From PSRI01 sp041484195 (GTDB lineage: Bacteria > Bacteroidota > Bacteroidia > Chitinophagales > Chitinophagaceae): a stretch of DNA of 64,000 nucleotides. The notes under the pieces were generated by a model. It did not search any database and was not told the origin of the DNA. It saw nothing but the letters and a program-made list of their open reading frames with translations. Position 1 is the stretch's first letter; each line of letters begins with the position of its first letter. Location of the stretch: assembly GCA_041484195.1 (NCBI GenBank), contig JBGPHC010000013.1, positions 1 to 64,000 on the forward strand, read 5' to 3'. Shown one piece after another: positions 18,198 through 26,841 of this stretch. Made by a program: the position numbers and the translations under genes.

Positions 18198-18587
18198 TCA
18201 GCCCATTGAATGGAGTGCCACACGGTTTGTTTCCGAATCCAGTATCAGGGCCCAAAAGCCGAGTTTTTCGGTAGGGCTGATGATCGTCTTAGGTGTAATA
18301 ATGCTTCCTCCCGCCGGTACCACTCTGTCCAGCACAATTTGAAGGTCGGGCTGGCAATTGAGGTAAACCAGGGACCCGCTTTGGGAAGGGTTATGGAAAC
18401 CTGGCCTTTCCACGATAGCACCTCCAACCTTCCCATTTTGGAAATCATAGAGGAAAAATCCCATTAATGCAGGCCCTATCTGGGATTGTGGCATCTGGTA
18501 GTCGAAAATTGTCTCATAAAATTTTTTGGCTCTGCCGAAATCAGTAACAGGTATTTCGAACCAATTGAGTGCGTTTCCAATTTCCAT
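18198..18587 (-). CDS. VOC family protein (glyoxalase/bleomycin-resistance fold)
   Basis: A 129-residue protein with the two beta-alpha-beta-beta-beta modules of the vicinal-oxygen-chelate fold. The start LNWFEIPVTDFGRAKKFY and the later VYLNCQPDLQIVLDRV and GFWALILDSETNRVALHS segments are characteristic. VOC proteins can be metalloenzymes or binding proteins; metal ligands cannot be assigned with confidence here. It lies 157 bp upstream of the UbiA gene on the same strand and could belong to the polyketide locus, but it resembles common stand-alone Bacteroidota VOC proteins. Confidence 0.85.
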   Translation of the reverse strand: MEIGNALNWFEIPVTDFGRAKKFYETIFDYQMPQSQIGPALMGFFLYDFQNGKVGGAIVERPGFHNPSQSGSLVYLNCQPDLQIVLDRVVPAGGSIITPKTIISPTEKLGFWALILDSETNRVALHSMG

Positions 18588-19090
18588 ATCGAAGTTTTTA
18601 TAGTTGAAAGAATGAGTTTAACATGGATCTTCAATGATGATATCGAAGGGCCGGTGCTGCATTAAGGGTCGGGTTAATGCCGACGCAGGAATGGCTATTA
18701 ATAGTCTTTGGATGGTGCCGGCAGGCTAGGAGGACGGGATACGGAAAATTAGGTAAAAGCCAGCAGTCCGGGAAGAGGGGGGAGGACTTTTGGTTAAGTG
18801 GCCGGAACCCCGGACGGCAGGTGTTAGTAACGGTTTACCAGGCTCGAAGGCTGAATGTAGAGGCTGTCTTCTATCCCAAATCTAATTTCCAGGCTCATGC
18901 CTTGAACCCGGCAAACAAGGGAAGTGGAGGTCATTTCCTGTTTTTGTGAGACTATATAAGGACGAATGATAATACGATGGCCATGGAACTGGCGCCTGTG
19001 GTGGGTGCGGATGGAGAATAAATGATTTACGGGCAAGAAAATCCAAACCCATTCGTTAACTATTTTATCTCTAACCTAAAACTAAATATT
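18588..19090. other. 503-bp intergenic region
   Basis: This stretch lies between the VOC gene (leftward) and the outer-membrane barrel gene (rightward). The middle part (about 18660-18900) is more GC-rich than usual spacers and has open frames on both strands (plus 18677-18949, minus 18824-19036), but neither shows a known motif, a plausible start context or a sensible composition, so I do not call them. The part just before 19091 is AT-rich and should hold the promoter of the barrel gene. I see nothing else in it. Confidence 0.4.
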
Positions 19091-19630
19091 ATGAAAAAAA
19101 TCCTGGCAGCATGTGCCTGCTTTGTTCTGGTAGCTACTGTCAAGGCCCAAGATGGCCCCAAAAATGTGGTTAAAATTAATCCACTTGGAATCTTTTTCGG
19201 TTCCGCCAGCGTCGCTTATGAAAGAGCGTTATCTGAAAAATCTTCTGTTGTCATTGCTCCTTCCTTCGGTTATATTAAAAGTGGAGGCAGCAAATACACA
19301 ACTTTTGGCCTGGCTGCTGAATATCGGTTCTACTTGTCTCAATCTAAATCTGCTCCTACCGGTTGGTACGTAGGACCTGGAGCTTCTTTTGCCAGTGGAA
19401 CGGCCAAAATGACTGACTCCTTCAATGGAACAAATGAAAAAGTGAGTGTGAGCGGTTTCTCCGTGAAAGGCATCGTCGGACACCAATGGATATTCAATGG
19501 CGGCTTTGCCCTGGACCTAAATGCCGGTATTCAATATTTCAGCTTGAAAGTTAAAGATAATTCTGAAGGCATCGGTAGTTTCAACGGAATCCTGCCGGCA
19601 CTTGGTATCGCAGTTGGTTATGGTTTCTAA
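19091..19630 (+). CDS. Outer-membrane beta-barrel protein
   Basis: A 179-residue exported protein with a signal peptide (MKKILAACACFVL, cleavage after VKAQ) and a mature part made of alternating hydrophobic/polar strands separated by short turns, ending in Phe, as outer-membrane barrels do. It resembles small eight-stranded barrels of the DUF3575/OmpW-like kind found in Bacteroidota. The frame is open upstream to 19022, but the ATG at 19091 starts the signal peptide and is preferred. It is a single-gene unit followed by a strong hairpin terminator. No specific transport role is visible. Confidence 0.82.
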   Translation: MKKILAACACFVLVATVKAQDGPKNVVKINPLGIFFGSASVAYERALSEKSSVVIAPSFGYIKSGGSKYTTFGLAAEYRFYLSQSKSAPTGWYVGPGASFASGTAKMTDSFNGTNEKVSVSGFSVKGIVGHQWIFNGGFALDLNAGIQYFSLKVKDNSEGIGSFNGILPALGIAVGYGF

Positions 19631-19650
19631 TGAACTCTGTCTTATAAATC

Positions 19651-19684
19651 GAAATTGCCCCCACACGAGGGGCAATTTCTTTTA
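19651..19684 (+). terminator. Rho-independent terminator after the barrel gene
   Basis: A perfect 11-bp inverted repeat, GAAATTGCCCC at 19651-19661 and GGGGCAATTTC at 19669-19679, closes a 7-base loop and is followed by TTTTA. It lies 21 bp after the barrel gene stop and just before the end of the convergent DUF1080 gene, so it may stop transcripts in both directions. Confidence 0.85.
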
Positions 19685-19691
19685 TTCGGAA

Positions 19692-20292
19692 TTATTTTAA
19701 TTCTGTTATCAATATTTTTTTCCATCTCACTTTAATGCCACCCCCATCGTGTATTTGAAGCGCGATGAATCCTTCGCCCTGCCCGATTTTTTCATCTTTG
19801 ATGTAAATCATTTGATGTCCATTGAGCCAGGTCGTAACCTCATCGCCCTCCACTTTAATTTTCATCACATTCCAGTCGGCCTGTTTCAGATAATGTTCAT
19901 CTTCAGCTTTGGGCTGTATCAGCCAGCCTCGTCCATAGGATTCATAAATGCCCCCTGTATGCATATTAAGGGGTGCAACTTCAGCCTGCCATCCACTTAT
20001 TTTTACGCCGTCAATGGAAGATCTGAAGAATACTCCGCTATTGCCATTTGCTTCCTGTTTGAACTCCACTACCAGGATGAAATTTTTGTAAGACTTGTCA
20101 GTTGACAAATAACCATATTGTTTGTCGGGCCCACTTTCACAGATCAATTCACCCTTATCTACAAACCATTTTTCAGTACCGTGGATGGTCCAACCCGAAA
20201 GATCTTTTCCATTGAATAGAGGCGTTTGCTTCTGCGCGAATAATGAGGTTGCAGCCATTGTTAATGACAGCAGCAATGTGATTTTCTTCACG
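19692..20292 (-). CDS. DUF1080 / 3-keto-disaccharide hydrolase domain protein, secreted
   Basis: A 200-residue protein with a single DUF1080 domain, a concanavalin-like beta sandwich now named after 3-keto-disaccharide hydrolases and frequent in polysaccharide-degrading Bacteroidota. Seen features are the signal peptide ending SLFAQ, the entry strand LFNGKDLSGW, the GDGVKISGWQAEV core, and IALQIHDGG near the C-terminus. I place the start at the GTG at 20292 because it gives a clean signal peptide; the first ATG (20420) would add 43 residues that look untranslated. Whether it hydrolyses a glycan or only binds one is unknown. It stands alone, with no sugar-utilisation genes next to it. Confidence 0.82.
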
Positions 20293-20484
20293 ATAAATAT
20301 TTTTTTTAAAGATAAGGAATTATTGGATGCAGGAAGAGCGATTGTAAGAATTGGAGAATTCCCGGGATAAGGACGAGATAAAAAACAATAATGTCTTAAA
20401 AATATGCCATGAATATTCAAACCATATCGGCACCATAATTCATTTTTTGGCAGGATGCATTTACTTCATGTCGCGAAAACTTTC

Positions 20485-21042
20485 TCATCCTTTGTAATCC
20501 ATTCTCGCCCGGATAGTGGCTGCAGCTTCAGCGCCCGCCCATTTATTGCATAAATAAAGTCCCAGGTCAATAGAAGATGTAACCGCGCCAGCCGTGATTG
20601 CATTTCCATCTTCCACGATTCTTTCCTTTAACACCTGTCCACAATAAGGTTTCAGATTTTCATATTCACTGAAATGTGTAGTTGCTTTTTTGGCCTGCAG
20701 AAATCCCGCGGCGCCCAGCAGCAGGCTGCCTGTACAAATAGATATCCTGTAACTTGATCTTTCGGCAGTCCTGAGCCAACTTATAAACCCTGCATCTTGC
20801 ATCAGAGTGCGCGTACCATAGCCTCCGGGCACAATGATGACATCATAATCATCCAGGGAGGTTTTTATTTTGGTAGGAATTACTGAGAGTCCGTAATGAT
20901 CCGCAACTGAATTGGTGTATGAACAAATATCCCATTCCAGGTCACTGATAAATCCCATGTGTTTCAGGCGGGTAATGGGATCATACACGCCTATCAGGTC
21001 CAGCCAGGTAATATCATTGAATATGATAAAAGCGATTCTCAT
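20485..21042 (-). CDS. DJ-1/PfpI family protein
   Basis: A 185-residue protein of the DJ-1/PfpI (class I glutamine amidotransferase-like) superfamily. The nucleophile elbow is SICTGS with Cys103, after the VIIVPGGYG strand; the ensuing LLLGAAGFL helix is typical of the PfpI_2 group that includes isonitrile hydratase and the sensor domain of some AraC regulators. No DNA-binding domain is attached. The start at 21042 gives MRIAFIIFND as the first strand; an earlier in-frame start at 21090 adds 16 unrelated residues. Enzyme activity (hydratase, glyoxalase III, chaperone) cannot be told from sequence. Confidence 0.85.
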   Translation of the reverse strand: MRIAFIIFNDITWLDLIGVYDPITRLKHMGFISDLEWDICSYTNSVADHYGLSVIPTKIKTSLDDYDVIIVPGGYGTRTLMQDAGFISWLRTAERSSYRISICTGSLLLGAAGFLQAKKATTHFSEYENLKPYCGQVLKERIVEDGNAITAGAVTSSIDLGLYLCNKWAGAEAAATIRARMDYKG

Positions 21043-21235
21043 CTCTCCAATTTTTAAGAAGTGAATTATCAGTGGGCGTCTAACGATCAATCATTCCGTT
21101 TTGGTGGGAATTGATCATGTATGATATGACCACAATAAGACCTGCGGCCCATATTGAAAGCGATTGCCAAAAAAGCCGGGAGTCAGGATTTCCTTAAAAA
21201 AAATCTAATCCGCAAGGGAATCCGATCAGGTTCTA

Positions 21236-22903
21236 TTAAACGAGCATCGTAACGGGGTTTTCAAGATATTTCTTGAATGTTTGCAGGAAGGAGGAACCAA
21301 CTGCTCCATCCACACACCTGTGGTCGCAACTGAGGGTCACCTTCATGATATTTGTTACGCCAAATCCATCTCCTTTCCTGACCACTACTTCCTTGATTCT
21401 TCCAATGGCCATAATGCAGCTATCCGGTGGATTGATGATGGCAGTGAATTCATCAATGTCCATCATGCCAAGGTTGGAAATGGTGAAGGTATTCCCGGTG
21501 AATTCCGGCGGTTGCAATTTTTTGATTCTGGCTTTTCCGCTCAGTTCTTTGCTTTCCGCTGCTATCCGGCTCAATGATTTTTGATCGGCAAATTTCACAA
21601 CGGGCACTATCAGGCCTTCGTCAATAGCCACCGCGATCCCAATATGTATATGATGCCATTGCCGGATGCTGTCATTTAACCAACTGCTGTTCACGGCGGG
21701 ATGTTGGCGCAAGGCCATGGCTGCAGCTTTGACCGCCAGATCATTGAAGCTGATCTTTACGGGACTCAGTTCATTCATCTGTGTGCGCGAACTGATGGCA
21801 TTGTCCATGTTGATTTCCATCGTAAGATAGAAATGCGGAGCGCTGAATTTGCTTTCGCTGAGACGCCGTGCAATTGTCTTTCTTATCTGGCTCAAGGGCA
21901 GATCTGTATAGCCCTCCGTTCCTGGCGCTGCAACAAATGCGGCTACGATTGGTGCTTGGGCAGGACTACCCGCAATCTCGGGGGCAGCAGTCTTGGCGGC
22001 AGGAACAAAATTGTCGATATCTCTCTTGATGATCCTTCCACCGTCACCACTTCCCTTCACCAGATGAAGGTCAACCCCTTTGTCTGCAGCCAGTCTCTTT
22101 GCAAGGGGCGAAGCTTTGATTCTTCCATTTCCTGATCCATTGAATTCATAACTTGGCTGAGATGCAGGTTGAACTGCTGCGGCAGCAGCAGATGAACCCG
22201 TAGCTATGGGCGCGGAGCCGGAGGCTTGTGGATTTTTCAAGGACTGCACCAGACCACTTATATCCGTTCCTTCTTTTCCGATGATGGCTATCACGTCGTT
22301 TACTTTGGCGGCTTCTCCTGCAGGAACTCCTGTGTACAACAGGGTGCCATCTGCATATCCAACTACTTCCATTGTTGCTTTATCGGTTTCCACATCGGCC
22401 AGACTATCATCGCTCTTCACTTTGTCACCCACTTTCTTATTCCACTGAACAATCTTGCCCTCTGTCATGGTATCGCTCAGCAAGGGCATCCTTATAACGG
22501 TTACACCCAGTTGCTCAGGAGTTATTGCCGGGGCTGCTGTTGCTGTGGCCGCTGCGGCAGGAACGGTTTTTGGGGCGGAGGTCTCTTTGGTAGCGGCCGG
22601 ACCAGCTTCTGTGGCTTTGGGCGCTGATGCTGCGGCGCTACTCAATGCTGGTTTATAGTCTTCCCCGGGCTTGCCAATCACCGCGATCACATCATCTACT
22701 TTTACGCTCTTTCCCTTATCTACACCAATATATAATAGTGTGCCATCCTGGTAACTTTCAAGCTCCATGGTGGCCTTATCCGTTTCCACTTCAGCAAGCA
22801 GGTCGCCGGACTTCACCTTATCCCCCACATTCTTGTGCCATTCCACAATCACCCCTTCTGTCATGGTATCACTCATTCGTGGCATTCTGATGACGTCAGC
22901 CAT
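21236..22903 (-). CDS. Pyruvate dehydrogenase complex E2, dihydrolipoamide acetyltransferase
   Basis: The core acetyltransferase of the pyruvate dehydrogenase complex: it passes the acetyl group from lipoamide to CoA. The 555-residue protein has two lipoyl domains with lipoylated lysines Lys43 and Lys175 (both in VETDKATME), two Ala/Pro-rich linkers, a peripheral-subunit-binding domain at about 260-300 and a catalytic domain ending with the DHRCVDG motif (His528, Asp532). E1 and E3 genes are not adjacent; E1 subunits probably lie elsewhere, as is common in Bacteroidota. The lipoyl-swivel sequences and two-domain layout favour pyruvate over 2-oxoglutarate as the substrate complex. Confidence 0.9.
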   Translation of the reverse strand: MADVIRMPRMSDTMTEGVIVEWHKNVGDKVKSGDLLAEVETDKATMELESYQDGTLLYIGVDKGKSVKVDDVIAVIGKPGEDYKPALSSAAASAPKATEAGPAATKETSAPKTVPAAAATATAAPAITPEQLGVTVIRMPLLSDTMTEGKIVQWNKKVGDKVKSDDSLADVETDKATMEVVGYADGTLLYTGVPAGEAAKVNDVIAIIGKEGTDISGLVQSLKNPQASGSAPIATGSSAAAAAVQPASQPSYEFNGSGNGRIKASPLAKRLAADKGVDLHLVKGSGDGGRIIKRDIDNFVPAAKTAAPEIAGSPAQAPIVAAFVAAPGTEGYTDLPLSQIRKTIARRLSESKFSAPHFYLTMEINMDNAISSRTQMNELSPVKISFNDLAVKAAAMALRQHPAVNSSWLNDSIRQWHHIHIGIAVAIDEGLIVPVVKFADQKSLSRIAAESKELSGKARIKKLQPPEFTGNTFTISNLGMMDIDEFTAIINPPDSCIMAIGRIKEVVVRKGDGFGVTNIMKVTLSCDHRCVDGAVGSSFLQTFKKYLENPVTMLV

Positions 22904-23086
22904 ATACTTTATAAGAATTTTAGTTTGTGTTCTCAGTTTTGGAAGGTCGAAATTAAGGCAAAAAGACCAAATTGAACCAGGGTCAGGGTGAATCTGCCGG
23001 AATGCGACCGGGGTGGCTCTTGAATTGAAATCCGGACCTCCCTTATCGGCATCGGATTTAGACTTTTATGAATGAAGATCAGGATC

Positions 23087-24964
23087 CTAATAATCCAGTT
23101 CAAGCCTTAACCGGTCCTTCAATTCTTTCACCAATGGATATTTTTCAATCATCCTGAGATATTGCTCTTTCTGGGTCAGTGGGCCGTCTTCCGCAACAAA
23201 ATCCCCCGGCTGTTCCACCACCAGAATTTGATAAGTGAGGGAACGGTTATTAAAGTGATCCTGAAGGAATTCCACCAGGCCACCTCTTTCCTGTTCAATG
23301 AATTTTTGTTGGATATTGCTCTCGGTAATGATTTCAAAAGAATTGGCGTCCACGACTTTCAATTTGGCCAGCCTGAAATTAGTCGCCGATGAATGGTTAT
23401 TTTGCTGTGTAAGTCTTTCTATGTATGAATTCCAGGCTTGATCCAATTCTTCAATATTCAGATTCTTTGCTGGTTCATTCCCGGTTTGCCTGTTTTTTTG
23501 AACCTGTTGCCTGATCTTCACCAATGCTCCAAGTGTATGGGCAGTTGCTACCGGCTCCTCCACTTTATCCTGCAAGATGTTCTGCCGGGCATAGGCGGAT
23601 TCTTTTTCAGTTAGCACATTCGAGTGGATTATCAACCTGGCATTATCTTGTCCTGATTTCGCTACGACTTTCGATAAAGAATCCACGCTGCCGGGGGTGG
23701 GCTGTTCCGTTCTTCTTTTGCCGTTCTGCAAAGCCGAATCTGAAACTGGCATTGAGGAAGCTGCCGATGACTTGATTTCAATGGGAGTGATATTCCTGAA
23801 TGCAACTGGTTTTGCCGTCTCAGCTGGTCTTTTTTTACCCACATGACTGCCTTCATTCACCAGTTCAATCGCCTGTTGCAGGTAGGTGAGGCGGATCAGG
23901 GCCAATTCCACATGCAGCTTCTTATTTCTGGCTGCCTTATAATTGATCTCCGCTTCATTCAACACATTCAATGCACTTACCAGGAATGCCGGGCTGATCT
24001 TTTTCGCGGTATTAATATATTTCTCTTCAAAGCCCTCCACTACTTCCAGCAATCCGACCACTTTTTCATCTCTACTGACCAGCAAATTGCGGAAAAATTC
24101 CGCGAGACCATTGAGTACGAGATCACCTTCAAATCCCTTTCTGTTGATATCGTCAAACAAGAGCATGGTGGCTCCCAGATCCTGTTGAAGCATGCCCTCA
24201 AAAAGTTTGAAATAATAATCCGCGTCAAGGATATTGAGGTGTTCCAGGGTATTGCCATAGGTAATTTCGCCATTGGTAAAACTCACGATTTTATCCATGA
24301 TGCTCAGCGCGTCGCGCATACACCCTTCACTCTTTTGAGCGATCACCTGCAAAGCGGCTTTGTCGGCGTGGATCCCCTCTTTGTCACAGATCTCACGCAA
24401 ATGGTCAACTGTATCATTGGTGGTGATCCGCTTAAAATCAAATACCTGGCAACGCGACAGGATGGTGGGTAATATCTTGTGTTTTTCCGTTGTGGCCAGG
24501 ATGAATATCGCGAATGGCGGTGGCTCTTCCAGTGTCTTCAGGAATGCATTGAATGCGGAAGAACTGAGCATGTGAACCTCATCAATGATATAAACTTTGT
24601 ATTTCCCGGCCTGTGGCGAAAAACGCACCTGCTCTGTCAGGGTCCTGATATCGTCAACCGAATTATTACTGGCGGCGTCCAGTTCATGAATATTCAGGGA
24701 ACTGCCCTCATTAAATGATTTGCAGGACTGGCATTGGTTACAGGCTTCCCCATCCGGCTGAATATTCTCACAATTGATCGTTTTCGCCAATATCCTGGCA
24801 CAGGTGGTTTTTCCAACACCTCTGGGTCCGCAAAATAGGAATGCATGCGCCAGTTGGTGATTGCGGATGGCATTTTTCAGCGTCGTGGTTATATGTGACT
24901 GCCCTACCACGGTGTCGAAAGTCTGTGGCCTATATTTTCTCGCCGAAACAATAAATTTTTCCAT
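23087..24964 (-). CDS. dnaX: DNA polymerase III clamp-loader subunit gamma/tau
   Basis: The ATPase subunit that loads the sliding clamp and links the polymerases at the fork. Residues 1-370 are the clamp-loader domains: Walker A GPRGVGKT at 46-53, zinc ligands Cys65, Cys75, Cys78 and Cys81, Walker B DEVH at 128-131 and the SRC motif in LPTILSRC. A low-complexity linker (about 375-500) and a C-terminal tau-like domain follow, 625 residues in total. The start at 24964 has an unusually good ribosome-binding site, GGGAGGAG, six bases away; a TTG at 24985 lies upstream of it. A run of seven A residues at codons 377-379 may permit a shortened form (separate entry). Confidence 0.93.
   Translation of the reverse strand: MEKFIVSARKYRPQTFDTVVGQSHITTTLKNAIRNHQLAHAFLFCGPRGVGKTTCARILAKTINCENIQPDGEACNQCQSCKSFNEGSSLNIHELDAASNNSVDDIRTLTEQVRFSPQAGKYKVYIIDEVHMLSSSAFNAFLKTLEEPPPFAIFILATTEKHKILPTILSRCQVFDFKRITTNDTVDHLREICDKEGIHADKAALQVIAQKSEGCMRDALSIMDKIVSFTNGEITYGNTLEHLNILDADYYFKLFEGMLQQDLGATMLLFDDINRKGFEGDLVLNGLAEFFRNLLVSRDEKVVGLLEVVEGFEEKYINTAKKISPAFLVSALNVLNEAEINYKAARNKKLHVELALIRLTYLQQAIELVNEGSHVGKKRPAETAKPVAFRNITPIEIKSSAASSMPVSDSALQNGKRRTEQPTPGSVDSLSKVVAKSGQDNARLIIHSNVLTEKESAYARQNILQDKVEEPVATAHTLGALVKIRQQVQKNRQTGNEPAKNLNIEELDQAWNSYIERLTQQNNHSSATNFRLAKLKVVDANSFEIITESNIQQKFIEQERGGLVEFLQDHFNNRSLTYQILVVEQPGDFVAEDGPLTQKEQYLRMIEKYPLVKELKDRLRLELDY
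23820..23836 (-). other. Candidate slippage site inside dnaX
   Basis: Read on the coding strand, codons 376-379 are GGT AAA AAA AGA, a run of seven A residues (23830-23836) followed by G. A -1 ribosomal slip, or one extra A from transcriptional slippage, changes reading to AAG ACC AGC TGA, a stop at 23820-23822, giving a product of about 381 residues. This is exactly the end of clamp-loader domain III, where the gamma form of DnaX ends in species that make it. The slip sequence is weaker than the A AAA AAG of E. coli because the preceding base is T, so transcriptional slippage is the likelier route if it is used. Confidence 0.4.
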
Positions 24965-25256
24965 AGCTCCTCCCTTCAATCGCAAAAGTAATTAATTAGG
25001 TCTTAGGAATTTTTCCTGTTTCAATCTACAGAATTTTTCCAGCCAATTGACTGAAATTTTATTAAATAATCCTATCCGGCAGAAGGATATGTTGATTTCC
25101 AACTTGCATAAATCCGGATGACATAATCACAGCTTTATTTTGTAAGAATAAAATTTCAATTTAGGGATTTATTCAATTTGAATTGGGAGTTAAGATATTC
25201 CAATGTGCCGAAGGAGTTAAGGAAATTGATTTACCTTCAAAATCAAAATTCATTGC

Positions 25257-26753
25257 ATGCCTCAGTTTATCCTTGCCTTCGACCAGGGTACCACCAGTTC
25301 CCGTGCCATTGTTTTTGATCATAGCGGTTCTGTAAAAGCAGTGGCACAAAAGGAATTCAAACAAATATTTCCGCGGCCCGGATGGGTGGAGCATGATCCC
25401 AACGAAATTTGGAGTACTCAACTGGGGGTGGCAGCGGAAGCCATAAGTAAGGCTGGACTCTCCGCCTCGGATATTGCCGCGATTGGGATTACGAATCAAA
25501 GAGAAACCACCGTGGTTTGGGAGCGCACAACCGGTAAACCCATTCACAATGCAATTGTATGGCAGGACAGGAGAACCGCCTCCTTTTGTGATGATCTCAG
25601 GGCCAAAGGCAAGGATCATCTCATCCAGGAAAAAACCGGATTAGTATTGGATGCCTATTTCTCCGCGACAAAGATCCGTTGGATTTTGGACAATGTGAAA
25701 GGGGCAAGGGATAAAGCCATAAAAGGAGAGCTTTGTTTTGGCACGATTGATTCATGGTTACTTTGGAATCTAACTAAGGGGCAAATCCATGCAACCGATC
25801 TGTCAAATGCCTCTCGCACCATGTTGTTCAATATCCACAGCCGGGAATGGGATGGAGCGCTCGAAAATCTTTTCGATATACCCGGGAATATGCTGCCCCA
25901 GGTAAGGAGTAGTAGTGAAGTATATGGACATACCCAAAATATTCTTACCTCTCATAATATACCAATCGCCGGGATTGCTGGAGATCAGCAGGCGGCTCTT
26001 TTCGGACAAATGTGCACTCAGCCCGGGATGGTAAAGAATACTTATGGTACAGGTTGTTTCATGCTGATGAATACAGGAGAAACTGCCGTTCCTTCTAATA
26101 ACAATCTACTTACAACTGTCGCGTGGAAAGTGAACGGCATCACTCAATATGCCTTGGAAGGAAGTGTCTTCATTGGTGGAGCCGTTGTTCAATGGCTCCG
26201 GGATGGACTTGGTATCATCCGTTCATCTGCTGAGGTAGAGCAGCTTTCGCAAAAAGTGGAGGATAGCGACGGAGTTTATGTGGTGCCCGCTTTTGCAGGA
26301 TTGGGAGCGCCCCACTGGAATCAACACGCGAGAGGGACCATTGTAGGTCTCACCAGGGGCAGTAGTTCAGCCCATATCGCAAGAGCGGCACTCGACAGCA
26401 TTGCCTATCAGACAATGGATGTACTTAAGGCCATGGAAGCAGATTCGGGGATTTCCATAAAAGAGCTAAGGGTCGACGGAGGCGCTACTGCAAATAATCT
26501 GCTGATGCAATTCCAGAGTGATATACTGAATACCCGTGTCATTCGCCCCAGGATCATCGAGACAACCGCTTTGGGTGCGGCATACCTGGCTGGGCTGGCA
26601 ACGGGGTTCTGGAAAAGCACTGATGAAATTCAAGGCCAGTGGCAGGTAGATAGGGTATTCGAACCATCTATGCCAGACAGCAGAAGAGATGAATTGACGG
26701 CGGGCTGGCGGCGTGCGGTGAAAGCAGCTAAGGCCTGGGCGGAGAATGATTGA
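25257..26753 (+). CDS. glpK: Glycerol kinase
   Basis: Phosphorylates glycerol with ATP to sn-glycerol 3-phosphate. The 498-residue protein matches the usual length (about 500) and has the FGGY-family features: the N-terminal phosphate loop FDQGTTSSRA at residues 8-17, TNQRET near 80, the TYGTGCFMLMNTG stretch and the second ATP-binding segment GAPHWNQHARG. It leads a three-gene rightward set with glpD (88-bp gap) and an aquaglyceroporin gene (about 170-bp gap), the whole path for glycerol use. The 292-bp spacer to the divergent dnaX holds TACCTTCA about 22 bases before the start, near a -7 box. Confidence 0.95.
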   Translation: MPQFILAFDQGTTSSRAIVFDHSGSVKAVAQKEFKQIFPRPGWVEHDPNEIWSTQLGVAAEAISKAGLSASDIAAIGITNQRETTVVWERTTGKPIHNAIVWQDRRTASFCDDLRAKGKDHLIQEKTGLVLDAYFSATKIRWILDNVKGARDKAIKGELCFGTIDSWLLWNLTKGQIHATDLSNASRTMLFNIHSREWDGALENLFDIPGNMLPQVRSSSEVYGHTQNILTSHNIPIAGIAGDQQAALFGQMCTQPGMVKNTYGTGCFMLMNTGETAVPSNNNLLTTVAWKVNGITQYALEGSVFIGGAVVQWLRDGLGIIRSSAEVEQLSQKVEDSDGVYVVPAFAGLGAPHWNQHARGTIVGLTRGSSSAHIARAALDSIAYQTMDVLKAMEADSGISIKELRVDGGATANNLLMQFQSDILNTRVIRPRIIETTALGAAYLAGLATGFWKSTDEIQGQWQVDRVFEPSMPDSRRDELTAGWRRAVKAAKAWAEND

Positions 26754-26841
26754 AGAATGAAAATCAAGACGGAATTAGAAATGGGGCTGACCATAACCAT
26801 GTATTAAAAATTTTAGATCTGAAACTTAATATCAAAGCAAT

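Noticed and set aside
18677..18949. A 90-codon plus-strand frame in the spacer before the barrel gene
   Set aside because: No start context, no motif, Arg/Gly-rich composition, and it ends before the true promoter region.
23820..23836. The dnaX A-run as a sequencing frameshift
   Set aside because: The zero frame stays open through a normal tau-length C-terminus, so the gene is intact; the run is reported only as a possible slippage site.
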